39,010 bases of DNA from Devosia sp. GTDB taxonomy: Bacteria; Pseudomonadota; Alphaproteobacteria; Rhizobiales; Devosiaceae. The position numbers and the translations under genes are program-made. The stretch lies in assembly GCA_030680995.1 (NCBI GenBank), contig JAUXUM010000064.1, forward strand, positions 1 to 39,010. The letters are read 5' to 3'. Positions within the stretch are counted from its first letter, which is position 1. Every line of letters starts with the position of its first letter. Below the pieces are notes generated by a model that ran no database searches, was not told where the DNA came from, and saw only the letters and a list, made by a program, of their open reading frames with translations. Below, one piece after another: positions 27,792 to 35,911 of the stretch.

Positions 27792-28471
27792 GCTTCTCCG
27801 CTGACGTCGTCACGCTTTTCCCAGAACTGTTTCCCGGCCCGCTCGGCGCCTCGGTGATCGGCCGCGGCCTTGCCGATGGCCTCTGGTCGCTCAGAACCAC
27901 GCAGTTGCGCGATTTCGCCGCCGACAGGCACCGCACCGTCGACGACACCCCCGCCGGCGGCGGCCCGGGCATGGTGCTCAAGCCCGATATCCTCGCCGCC
28001 GCGATCGACGCCGTCTCGCCCCCGGGCGACCCCCGCCCGCGGCTGCTGATGTCGCCGCGCGGCACCCCGCTCGGCCAGGCCCGCGTGCGCGAACTGGCGC
28101 GGGGGCCCGGCGCGGTCATCGTCTGCGGCCGCTTCGAGGGCGTCGACCAGCGCGTGATCGAGGCCCGCAACCTCGAGGAAGTCTCGATCGGCGACTACGT
28201 GCTGGCCGGAGGGGAAGTGGCCGCCATGGCGCTGCTCGAAGCCGCGGTGCGGCTGATCCCCGGCGTGCTGGGAGCGGCCGAGAGCCACGCCGAGGAAAGC
28301 TTCGAGGGCGGGCTGCTCGAATATCCCCAATACACACGGCCACAGATCTTCGAGGGCCGTGAGATACCGGCGGTGCTGACCTCCGGCGACCACGGCAAGA
28401 TCGCCAGGTGGCGGCGCGAGGCGGCCGAAGCCCTCACTCGCACCCGCCGCCCGGACCTGCTCAAGCGCTGA
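27788..28471 (+). CDS. trmD: tRNA (guanine37-N1)-methyltransferase TrmD
   Basis: A 227-aa SPOUT methyltransferase forming m1G37. The trefoil-knot motifs [34 protein letters not shown] and [15 protein letters not shown] are conserved, as is the C-terminal [15 protein letters not shown]. It starts at TTG 27788 overlapping the rimM stop as TTGA. In most relatives rplS follows directly; here a metal-related cassette of about 3 kb intervenes. Confidence 0.96.
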   Translation: MSFSADVVTLFPELFPGPLGASVIGRGLADGLWSLRTTQLRDFAADRHRTVDDTPAGGGPGMVLKPDILAAAIDAVSPPGDPRPRLLMSPRGTPLGQARVRELARGPGAVIVCGRFEGVDQRVIEARNLEEVSIGDYVLAGGEVAAMALLEAAVRLIPGVLGAAESHAEESFEGGLLEYPQYTRPQIFEGREIPAVLTSGDHGKIARWRREAAEALTRTRRPDLLKR

Positions 28472-28525
28472 GCCCTGACGAGCGTCTCAAAGTGCGCCGC
28501 GCAGATTCCTCCACGCTGGACGTTC

Positions 28526-29947
28526 TCATATCAGGTCGTCATCGACCATTACGGTGCCGTCGAAGGCCGAAAACTGAGCCAGCAAGGCCGGATCGAGCGT
28601 CGATTCGGCCTTCGCGAGGTCGGCGGCAAGCTGCTGCGCGTCGGCGTCCGGGACCCCGATCCGGACCAGGTTGCCCGCATCCTTGAGCCCGTCGCCAGAG
28701 CAAAGATGTACCGCCCAGCCCGAAGCTGCCTTGCGCAGCAGGGCTCGCCCGCCGGAACCGTCTTGCGACCAGCCGGCGATGGCATATTCGCCCGAGACGA
28801 CCACCGGGGCGATCAAGAGCGGCGAGGCCGGTGTTTCGAAAATACTCTTGAGCAGCGTGGTGATGGCGTCGACATCGCCGGGGCCGGCCTGATCGACGGG
28901 AGTTGCACCATGGTCGTGATGCATCGGGGCATGGGTGCCCGTGGCGGCATCCGCTCCAACCGCCCCAACCTGCAGTTGCACCTCGACCGTCCCGGCCTTC
29001 TCGAAGGTCAGCGTCACCGGGATGGCCGAGCCTTCCTCAAAGGCTTGCTTCAGTCCCATGAACATGATGTGCAGTCCGCCGGGTGCCAGCACCACCGTTT
29101 CGCCGGCCGGAATCTCGATGCCGTGTTCAAGCTCGGCCATCTTCATGACGTCGCCCTCCATCTTCATTTGGTGCAACTGCACCTTCTCAGCGACGGGCGA
29201 GGCCGCACCGATGAGCCGGTCAGCTTCGCCGCCCTTGTTGACGATGGTCAGGAAGCCGCCGCCGACCTTGGCCGAGGGCAACGTCGCGCGGGTGAACGCG
29301 CCACTGATCTCGAGGTCTCCGAGCGTGATCGCGGCGGGCGCATCCATGCTCATGCCGCCATGGTCTTGCGCCGCCGCGCCGTGCTTGTGCGCTACCGCGC
29401 CATGCTTGTGGTCGGGCGCATCGACAGCGGTCGGCGTGACGGTGAGCACAGGCGCCGGGTGTTCCAGGGAATGGGCGTCCCGGCCTTCGGCCGGCACCTG
29501 GTCCCAGGCCACCGAGGCAACGCCGCAGAGCTGGGTGGTCGCGAAGGGCAGCGCCGCCCCGGCATCGAAGCCCTGGACTGTGCCCCGGACGACGAACTCG
29601 TCGAACTGGTCGTCGGGCACCGAGCCGCCCGTCCATTTGATCTCAACCGGGCCCGAAGTCATCTTCTTGCCGTGGAGTTCATAGCTCTTGGCGTAGTCGG
29701 CCTTGGTGATCTCGATCGTCCAGCCGGCTTTCACCTGCGGTTTGACACTCACAAAGCCCTCGGGGAGCTTGATGATCACCGTGTCGGTTGGAGCGCCATC
29801 GCAGCCGTGCGGAATGGCGATGGCGACTTTCACCGATGCGCCGTTCGCCGCCTCCCTGGGCGTGAGCGACGCATGGGCGAGCGCAAGACTGGTTGAGCAG
29901 ATGAGCATGGTTGCTGCCAGCGCCGTGGCAGAAGCGATCTTGGTCAT
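28526..29947 (-). CDS. Three-domain periplasmic copper protein: YcnI-like + PCuAC + copper-uptake-associated domain
   Basis: A 473-aa secreted protein. The signal peptide KIASATALAATMLICSTSLA ends before AHASL, leaving a near-N-terminal His as in YcnI/DUF1775 copper-binding domains (about residues 23-175: LTPREAANGASVKVAIAIPH ... GWTIEITKADYAKSYE). A His/Gly/Met linker (HKHGAVAHKHGAAAQDHG) leads to a PCuAC domain with its H/M ligands LHQMKMEGDVMKMAE and LHIMFMGL (about 210-325). A second His-rich linker (HAPMHHDHG) leads to a domain matching 'copper uptake system-associated' proteins (DVDAITTLLKSIF ... GWAVHLCSGDGLKDA). The likely role is to deliver copper to cytochrome oxidase or other cuproenzymes. 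The ATG at 29947 has GAGAGA upstream. Confidence 0.88.
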   Translation of the reverse strand: MTKIASATALAATMLICSTSLALAHASLTPREAANGASVKVAIAIPHGCDGAPTDTVIIKLPEGFVSVKPQVKAGWTIEITKADYAKSYELHGKKMTSGPVEIKWTGGSVPDDQFDEFVVRGTVQGFDAGAALPFATTQLCGVASVAWDQVPAEGRDAHSLEHPAPVLTVTPTAVDAPDHKHGAVAHKHGAAAQDHGGMSMDAPAAITLGDLEISGAFTRATLPSAKVGGGFLTIVNKGGEADRLIGAASPVAEKVQLHQMKMEGDVMKMAELEHGIEIPAGETVVLAPGGLHIMFMGLKQAFEEGSAIPVTLTFEKAGTVEVQLQVGAVGADAATGTHAPMHHDHGATPVDQAGPGDVDAITTLLKSIFETPASPLLIAPVVVSGEYAIAGWSQDGSGGRALLRKAASGWAVHLCSGDGLKDAGNLVRIGVPDADAQQLAADLAKAESTLDPALLAQFSAFDGTVMVDDDLI

Positions 29948-30022
29948 GGTTGGTCTCTCGTTGTTTCGGCTGCGCCCGCGGCGGGGCGTCAGCACGGTTG
30001 ATCTCGAAGCTGTGGCAGGGGA

Positions 30023-30445
30023 TCAGACGAGAGCGGGAGGAGCGCGTTGCGCACAGGCGCGCCAGTTGGCGCGGAGCACGATCGCACGGCGATCGGTTGC
30101 GTCGTGAACCGGGGGGGCGAGCCCGCGGCCTGGTTCGATGGAACAGGGCGGGGGCGGCAGATCGGCACCACTGCCGATACGGCAAACTTGGCACGGATTG
30201 GCCTTCGCCTCGGCCGGGCCATCGACCGGATCACCGCAGAAATTGACGCCATGCCGCGCGGCAGCCGCTTCCGCCCCCGCCGCCAGCGGCACATGGCCGA
30301 AATTGAGGAAAACCAGCGCGATCACGCAGAGCGCACGCAACAGGTCCTGCAATTTGGCGTTTCCTCGTGCCACCGCTTGCCCCCGAGCCAACAACGCCGA
30401 TCCTAGCGCATCCGCGACATCCTCATCATGCGGCAAATGCAGCAC
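30023..30445 (-). CDS. DUF2946-like small protein upstream of the copper gene
   Basis: A 140-aa protein with one hydrophobic segment (LLRALCVIALVFLNFGHVPLA), then HGVNFCGDP, a CQVC pair, and a C-terminal RANWRACAQRAPPA. The membrane segment, central CxxC with a preceding Cys, and RAPP-type ending match the plan of DUF2946 proteins, which are often found with copper genes. Start is uncertain: GTG 30445 is the track's choice and in-frame TTG 30436 is possible. It precedes the copper fusion gene by 75 bp on the same strand, probably as one operon. Confidence 0.65.
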   Translation of the reverse strand: MLHLPHDEDVADALGSALLARGQAVARGNAKLQDLLRALCVIALVFLNFGHVPLAAGAEAAAARHGVNFCGDPVDGPAEAKANPCQVCRIGSGADLPPPPCSIEPGRGLAPPVHDATDRRAIVLRANWRACAQRAPPALV

Positions 30446-30485
30446 GGATCAGTTGATCTAAATCAGAAGACCTGCCAGAGATAGC

Positions 30486-30703
30486 GTGATGGTGCTCGCC
30501 GTTTGCGAGTGAAACGGGAAGCAGGATCGAGGCGCGATCGGCGGCGGTGGTTTCCACTCTTGCGGATCGAGAGCGCGAAGGAAAGGGATAAGCCTGCGCC
30601 GCCCCCGCGACTGTAACGGGTCAGCTCCTCCAACGTGCCACTGGTTTGCGACCGGGAAGGCGGAGTCAGGCGATGTCCGGAGCCAGGAGACCGGCCGTCG
30701 TAA
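30486..30703 (+). ncRNA. Cobalamin riboswitch upstream of hupE
   Basis: The conserved blocks of the AdoCbl riboswitch occur in order: GTGAAACGGGAAGC (30509-30522), GCCGCCCCCGCGACTGTAAC (30599-30618), CCACTGG, CGGGAAGGCGG, and the B12 box AGCCAGGAGACCGGCC (30681-30696). GCAGG and GCCTGC close an enlarged peripheral stem. It ends about 45 nt before the hupE ATG, close to its RBS, so B12 binding would reduce expression. The class is certain from the motifs; the exact ends are approximate. Confidence 0.95.
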
Positions 30704-30746
30704 CGTCAAACTGCATGCGGGACGGTGGGTCCCAAAGGAGATATTC

Positions 30747-31331
30747 ATGCGCGCGCTTCTGGCCCTGGCCCTCACCCTCGTTTCGACCGCAGCCTTCGCC
30801 CATGCCGGCCATGCCGGCACGTCCGGTTTCCTGCTCGGCGTCGAACACCCGATCGGCGGGCTCGATCACGTCCTCGCCATAATCGCGGTCGGCGTTTTCG
30901 CCTATGTGCTCGGCGGCCGCGCGCTGTTCCTCGTGCCGCTGAGCTTTGTCGCCATGATGGTGGTGGGCTTCCTGCTCGGCGCGGGAAGCGTTGACCTTCC
31001 CCTCGTCGAACTGGGGATCGCACTCTCGAGCATTGTGATCGGTGCGGCTGCTGCGCTTGGCCGGCCAATGCACGTCGCCGGCGCGATGGCGCTGGTCGGC
31101 GCCTTCGCTGTCTTCCACGGCCACGCCCACGGCGCCGCGATGCCCGCCGACGCTTCCGGTCTCCAGTACGCGCTGGGCTTCGTCGCAACCACCGCATTTC
31201 TGCACGCCGCCGGCGCCGCCGCGGCGACAGGGGTGGCCAGCCTCGCCGGCAAATATGGCAGGCCCGTCGCGCAGGTCGCCGGTAGCCTTTTTGCCCTGGG
31301 CGGCCTCGGCGTGCTCGCCGGCTGGCTCTAG
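30747..31331 (+). CDS. hupE: HupE/UreJ-family metal transporter, B12-regulated (probable cobalt uptake)
   Basis: A 194-aa membrane protein with a signal peptide (LLALALTLVSTAAFA) giving a mature His-rich start HAGHAG. The HupE signature is HPIGGLDHVLAIIAVGVFAY, and another conserved block is AFAVFHGHAHGAAMP. Six hydrophobic helices are visible. HupE/UreJ proteins carry nickel or cobalt. Control by a cobalamin riboswitch makes cobalt the likely substrate here, as described for other B12-regulated HupE proteins. No hydrogenase or urease genes are nearby. AAAGGAG precedes the ATG, and a terminator follows. Confidence 0.93.
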   Translation: MRALLALALTLVSTAAFAHAGHAGTSGFLLGVEHPIGGLDHVLAIIAVGVFAYVLGGRALFLVPLSFVAMMVVGFLLGAGSVDLPLVELGIALSSIVIGAAAALGRPMHVAGAMALVGAFAVFHGHAHGAAMPADASGLQYALGFVATTAFLHAAGAAAATGVASLAGKYGRPVAQVAGSLFALGGLGVLAGWL

Positions 31332-31351
31332 CGCAGGTCAAATCGACGCTG

Positions 31352-31378
31352 GAGCCGGCCCCGGCTGGCCGGCTCTTT
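31352..31378 (+). terminator. Terminator after hupE
   Basis: GAGCCGGCC (31352-31360) and GGCCGGCTC (31367-31375) form a 9-bp stem with a 6-nt loop, followed by TTT. This closes the riboswitch-hupE unit before rplS. Confidence 0.7.
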
Positions 31379-31541
31379 GCTTCGACAACTGGACTCCGCC
31401 GCGTTCTTGCTCTATACGCGCGCTCGCTGCTGCCTACGGCGGCGGCCAATAACAGCCAAAAACTCCGTGCAACCAAGACCGGGCGGTCGGCAAAGCAGCC
31501 GATGAAACGCTCCATTGAAAAGATCAGAACGGATCGACGAA

Positions 31542-31988
31542 ATGAACATCATCGAACAGCTCAACAAGGAGCAGTACGACGCGCTTTCCGCCAAGAACGC
31601 GCGCCCCGACTTCACCCATGGCGACACCGTCAAGGTCTGGGTGAAGATCCGCGAAGGCGACAAGGAACGCCTGCAGGCCTATGAGGGCGTCGTGATCGCC
31701 CGCTCCGGCACCGGCATTATGGAAAGCTTCACCGTCCGCAAGATTTCCTACGGCGAAGGCGTGGAACGCGTGTTTCCGGTACTCTCGCCCAATATCGACC
31801 GCATCGAGGTCTTGAAGCGCGGCAAGGTGCGCCGTGCCAAGCTCTACTACCTGCGCGACCGCCGCGGCAAGTCGGCCCGTATTTTCGAGTCGACCAGTGC
31901 GCGCACCCGCAAGATCGAGGCCGGCGAGCGCGATGCCGCGCTCGAGGCCAAGGCCGCCCGTGAGGTCGAAAAGATTGCCGCCGCCTAG
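31542..31988 (+). CDS. rplS: 50S ribosomal protein L19
   Basis: A 148-aa L19 with the canonical core [50 protein letters not shown] and [16 protein letters not shown]. The ATG at 31542 is used; the ORF start at 31515 adds a non-conserved extension. The frame stops at TAG 31986-31988 after EKIAAA, but the same frame continues with 43 more codons of Ala/Glu-rich tail, so this copy looks truncated relative to its ancestor. The core ribosomal domain is complete. Confidence 0.96.
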   Translation: MNIIEQLNKEQYDALSAKNARPDFTHGDTVKVWVKIREGDKERLQAYEGVVIARSGTGIMESFTVRKISYGEGVERVFPVLSPNIDRIEVLKRGKVRRAKLYYLRDRRGKSARIFESTSARTRKIEAGERDAALEAKAAREVEKIAAA

Positions 31989-32120
31989 GCGCTGGCGGTC
32001 GAACTGGCCCAGAAGGATGCCGAGGAAGCGGCCGCTGCCGCGGCGGCGGAGCAGGCTGCCGCTGAGGCCGCCGCCGCCGAACAGGCAGCCGCCGCCCCCG
32101 AAGAGCAGAAGGGCGAATGA
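31989..32120 (+). pseudogene. Untranslated in-frame remnant of the L19 C-terminal tail
   Basis: Directly after the rplS TAG, in the same frame, come 43 sense codons ending in TGA: ALAVELAQKDAEE followed by alternating Ala and Glu/Gln runs and EEQKGE. The composition continues that of the last L19 residues (REVEKIAAA). The stretch has no start codon or RBS of its own. A single base change to TAG in an extended L19 explains it best; a sequencing error or readthrough are alternatives. Confidence 0.6.
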
Positions 32121-32159
32121 GCCAGGGCTTCATAGCAGCCCTTGCTTCGCAAATTCAGG

Positions 32160-32189
32160 AAGCCCGGCCCCGCGAGGAGCCGGGCTTTT
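32160..32189 (+). terminator. Terminator after rplS
   Basis: AAGCCCGGC (32160-32168) and GCCGGGCTT (32179-32187) form a 9-bp stem followed by TTC. Its place after the tail remnant's TGA supports that the remnant was the true end of rplS. Confidence 0.8.
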
Positions 32190-32212
32190 CGATTCAATCG
32201 GGAGGAAACGAG

Positions 32213-32806
32213 ATGAGCGACGAGCAACGCGCCGCGTGGGCGGCAAAGTTGCGGCAGGAAGCAGCCGCCCTGCTGGCCGGGACGGGTCTCTTGGATTTGC
32301 TGCTGTCTCGCTTCGGCGAGGCCGTGGTCACCGGCAGCGCCGGCTACGATTTGATGGTCTGGCGCGATATCGATATCCACATGCCGATCGAAGCCGAGGC
32401 CTGGGCCGGTTGGGCCAACCTTGGCGGCGAGATCGCCGCCCGGCTCGCGGCTGCGGGCCTCGCGCTGCACAAGGCGCAGTTCCTCAACGACTATGTCGAC
32501 CCGCACCCGCTGGGCGCCGGACTCTATTGGGGCATCGAGTTCCGCGACGCGGCGGGCAACCCGTGGAAATGCAACATCTGGGGCTGGGACCCCTTCGATT
32601 TCGCCGTGCGCCAGGCGCGCGACGCCAATCTGCGCGCCGATCTCTCGACCGCCGACCGCGACCTCATTCTGCGTCTGAAGCACGAGGCCCGCACCCGCGA
32701 GGGTTATTATGGCGCCATAGTCTCGAGTTTCGACATCTACCAGTTCGCCATCGACGGCGCCGGCCAGACGCTGGATGAACTGGAGGCCTGGAAGGAGGCG
32801 CGCTGA
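32213..32806 (+). CDS. Nucleotidyltransferase-like protein of unknown role
   Basis: A 197-aa cytoplasmic protein. VVTGSAGYDLMVWRDIDIHM around residue 41 resembles the GS...D.D core of nucleotidyltransferase-fold proteins, with WGWDPFDFAVRQARDANLRA and LILRLKHEARTREGYYGA further on. No partner HEPN or aminoglycoside gene is adjacent. GGGAGGAAA precedes the ATG at 32213; the ORF track's start at 32117 lies across the rplS terminator. It could be a solitary minimal nucleotidyltransferase. The activity is unproven. Confidence 0.65.
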   Translation: MSDEQRAAWAAKLRQEAAALLAGTGLLDLLLSRFGEAVVTGSAGYDLMVWRDIDIHMPIEAEAWAGWANLGGEIAARLAAAGLALHKAQFLNDYVDPHPLGAGLYWGIEFRDAAGNPWKCNIWGWDPFDFAVRQARDANLRADLSTADRDLILRLKHEARTREGYYGAIVSSFDIYQFAIDGAGQTLDELEAWKEAR

Positions 32807-33049
32807 CCTCGACCCTGGCAACGCGTGGAGTCGGGGATGCCATCCTTCATCCGCACCACCTGCGGGGTCGGCTACGCGCCGATCCATCCGCATGCGATCA
32901 ACCGCGACTGGGTGATGCGCCCCAGCGAGCGCATCGCCTGCCGGACCAGCGAGAACCGTTCCGGTCAAGTCACTACGACCTAGTGTCGACTCCCTATTTC
33001 GATCAAATCGCTCTAACATATCGGCCTCTTTGGAAAGGCAGGACCGCAA

Positions 33050-35911
33050 TTGAACGACATGGCGCCGCTTGCGGTGGATCGGAAGGCCGCGGCAGCGGGG
33101 GTTGTCGCGCGGCTCAAGGGCATCATCCGGCCCGAGCGGATCATGACCGATCCGCTCTACACCTATGCCTATTCGAGCGATGCCAGTTCCTACCGGCTGA
33201 TCCCGGCGGTCGTCGTCATCATCAATTCCGAGGACGAGGTCCGCGCCGTGATCGAGGCGGCCCGCGCCGAGGACCTGCCACTCACGTTCCGCGCCGCCGG
33301 CACCTCGCTCTCCGGCCAGACGGTGACCGAAGGCGTGCTCGCCGTGCTCGGCGACGGCTGGCGCAAGCTCGAAATCCACGACGGCGGTGAGCAGATCACG
33401 CTGGGCCCCGCGATCATTGTCGCCCAGGCCAACCGGGCGCTGAAGCCCTTCGACCGCAAGATCGGGCCGGATCCCGCAAGCCAGGCAACCTGCAAGATCG
33501 GCGGGGTGGTCAACAACAATTCGTCGGGCATGTGCTGCGGGGTAGCGCAGAACACCTACCATACCATGGCGCGGCTGCGGATCGTCCTCACCGACGGCAC
33601 CATGCTCGATTCGGGCGACGAGGCCTCGCGGGCCGCGTTCCGCGTCAGGCGCCGCGACCTGCTCGAGGCGCTCCACACCCTCCACCACCAGGTGATGGCG
33701 GACGAGGAATTGGTGGCGCTGATCCGGCGCAAGTACCGGATCAAGAACACCGTCGGCTATTCGCTCAACGCGCTGGTTGATTTCCACGACCCGCTCGATA
33801 TTCTCATCCATCTGATGGTGGGCTCGGAAGGCACCCTCGGCTTCGTCTCCGAGGTGACCTACAACACCGTGCCCGACCATCCGTTCAAGTCGACGGCGCT
33901 CGTCCCCTTCCCCGATCCCTATTCGTGCGCGCGCGCCATCACCCGGCTCTCCAGCGGCGGCGTGCATGTGACCACCGGCGTTACGGCGGCCGAATACATC
34001 GAGCGGCGGGCGCTCGCGACGGTGCAGCACCTGCCGGCGATGGCGCCGCTCCTGCCGTTCCTCACCGACGATTCCCCCGCAGTGCTGATCGACGTCACCG
34101 CGCCGGACGGCGAGGAATTGGCGGCGGAGGTTGCGAAAGCCGAGGCGATTCTCGCCGGCGAAGGCGCTACCTCGATCGATTTTTCCACCGATCCGGCCAG
34201 ATCCGATGCGCTCTGGGACGTGCGGAAGGGTTTCTTTGCCTCGGGCGGCGCGGCGCGGCCCAAGGGCACCTCCATGCTCACCGAGGACGTGGCCGCGCCG
34301 ATCGACCGGCTGGCCGAATTCGTCATCGATATGCGCAAGCTCCTCGACCAGCACGGCTACGAGGACGCCATCATCTTCGGCCACGCGCTCGCGGGTAACC
34401 TGCATTTCCAGATGAGCGACAACTTCATGCTGCCCGGCGCGGCGGAAAAGTTCGACACCTTCTCCAAGGCGCTCTCGGAGCTGGTTTCAATCCGCTACCA
34501 GGGCTCGCTCAAGGCCGAACACGGCACCGGCCGGGCCATCGCTGCTTTCGTCGAAGCCGAATGGGGCACCAAGGCCTACCTCCTGATGCGCCGCATCAAA
34601 TCGCTGTTCGATCCGGAGGGGCTGCTCAATCCGGGCGTGCTGCTCAACGCCGACCCGGACATCCACATCAAGAATTTGAAGCTGATGCCGCTGACCGATC
34701 CACTGATCGACATGTGCATCGAATGCGGCTTCTGCGAGCCGGCCTGCCCTTCGGCGCAGATGACTCTGTCGCCGCGCCAGCGCATCGCCGTTACCCGCGA
34801 GCGCGCCCGGCTGCACCAGACCGGCGACGATCCGGAGCGGCTGGCAGCGCTCGACGAGGGCTTCCAGCATGCCGGCCTCGACACCTGCGCCGCTTGCAAC
34901 CTCTGCTCGCTCCGCTGCCCGGTGGGCATCGAGACCGGCACCATGATCATCGGCGAGCGGACGCGCCGGCGTTCGGACGCCGACCGCAAGGTCGCTCACT
35001 TCGCCGCCTCCCATACCGGCGCCATCGAGATGGCGATGGGCCTGGCGGTCGGCGCACAGGCCCTTTCCCGCGCCGTCATCGGCGACGGCGCCACCGACGC
35101 GCTCGCCCGCACGGCGCGGAAACTCAGCGGCAAGCGCGTCCCCCGCGTCTCCCGCGCCCTGCATCCAGGGCCCGGCGCGCCGAAACCCGGTCCCGCCGCC
35201 GCCACCGCGCCCAATGGCCGCGTCGTCTATTTCCCCTCCTGCGCCACCCGCATGTTCGGCGCGCCCAGGACCGAATACGATCTGCTGCCGACAACCGAGG
35301 CGATGCTGGCGCTGCTCCGCCGCGCCGGCTTCAGCCCCGTCATGCCGGAGCATCTCAACGGCCAGTGTTGCGGCCAGCCCTTCCTCTCGAAAGGTTTTCC
35401 CGAGGAAGCCGCCCGCGTCGGCGGCAAGCTCGATACCGAGCTGACGGCTCTTTCCGGTGCCGGCCGCTTCCCGGTGGTGACCGATGCCTCGACCTGCGCC
35501 AAGCATATGCGCGGCGGCGATGGAACGCCGGTTGCCGACAGCGCCGAGTTCCTGCTGGCCGAAGTGCTGCCGCGGCTCAGCGTCACCCGGCCTGTCCCGG
35601 TGGTGGCGGTGCATCACAATTGCTCGGCCCAACGTTTGAAGGAGCAGCCGATCATCGAGGCATTGGCCCGGGCGATGGCCGAAAAAGTGGTGGTGCTCTC
35701 CTCCCTCACCTGCTGCGGTTATGCCGGCGACAAGGGGCTGTTCGTGCCCGAACTCAACGCGCACGCCACCCGCTTCGTGAAAAACGACATTCCAGCCGGC
35801 GCCAGGATCGGCATCTCAACCGTCTCGACCTGCGCCTCGGGCCTTACCGAACACGCCGGCATCCCTTTCGTGTCGCTGGCGAGCCTGCTGGAAGCGGTCA
35901 GCCGCCCCTGA
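33050..35911 (+). CDS. FAD- and Fe-S-dependent D-lactate dehydrogenase-type oxidoreductase (DLD/GlcD-GlcF fusion)
   Basis: A 953-aa enzyme combining three parts: a FAD-binding PCMH domain (about 40-270, LTFRAAGTSLSGQTV, KIGGVVNNNSSGMC), a FAD-oxidase C-terminal domain with HALAGNLHF and EHGTGRAI, and a C-terminal ferredoxin/CCG region. The last has two [4Fe-4S] motifs, CIECGFCEPACP and CAACNLCSLRCP, and CCG-type repeats (GQCCGQPF, TCCGYAGD). It probably oxidises D-lactate or another 2-hydroxy acid and feeds electrons to the quinone pool. TTG 33050 lies at a proper distance from GGCAGGA; ATG 33059 is the alternative start. Confidence 0.9.
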   Translation: MNDMAPLAVDRKAAAAGVVARLKGIIRPERIMTDPLYTYAYSSDASSYRLIPAVVVIINSEDEVRAVIEAARAEDLPLTFRAAGTSLSGQTVTEGVLAVLGDGWRKLEIHDGGEQITLGPAIIVAQANRALKPFDRKIGPDPASQATCKIGGVVNNNSSGMCCGVAQNTYHTMARLRIVLTDGTMLDSGDEASRAAFRVRRRDLLEALHTLHHQVMADEELVALIRRKYRIKNTVGYSLNALVDFHDPLDILIHLMVGSEGTLGFVSEVTYNTVPDHPFKSTALVPFPDPYSCARAITRLSSGGVHVTTGVTAAEYIERRALATVQHLPAMAPLLPFLTDDSPAVLIDVTAPDGEELAAEVAKAEAILAGEGATSIDFSTDPARSDALWDVRKGFFASGGAARPKGTSMLTEDVAAPIDRLAEFVIDMRKLLDQHGYEDAIIFGHALAGNLHFQMSDNFMLPGAAEKFDTFSKALSELVSIRYQGSLKAEHGTGRAIAAFVEAEWGTKAYLLMRRIKSLFDPEGLLNPGVLLNADPDIHIKNLKLMPLTDPLIDMCIECGFCEPACPSAQMTLSPRQRIAVTRERARLHQTGDDPERLAALDEGFQHAGLDTCAACNLCSLRCPVGIETGTMIIGERTRRRSDADRKVAHFAASHTGAIEMAMGLAVGAQALSRAVIGDGATDALARTARKLSGKRVPRVSRALHPGPGAPKPGPAAATAPNGRVVYFPSCATRMFGAPRTEYDLLPTTEAMLALLRRAGFSPVMPEHLNGQCCGQPFLSKGFPEEAARVGGKLDTELTALSGAGRFPVVTDASTCAKHMRGGDGTPVADSAEFLLAEVLPRLSVTRPVPVVAVHHNCSAQRLKEQPIIEALARAMAEKVVVLSSLTCCGYAGDKGLFVPELNAHATRFVKNDIPAGARIGISTVSTCASGLTEHAGIPFVSLASLLEAVSRP

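Noticed and set aside
32837-32983. 48-codon ORF (MPSFIRTTCGVGYAPIHPHA...) before the dehydrogenase
   Set aside because: It lacks a clear RBS and family match. The reverse strand also shows only short broken frames. It may be a decayed fragment, but I cannot support a call.
31985-34405. 806-aa minus-strand ORF
   Set aside because: It spans rplS, its terminator, the nucleotidyltransferase-like gene and the dehydrogenase start on the opposite strand. It is a composition-driven open frame with no recognisable domain.
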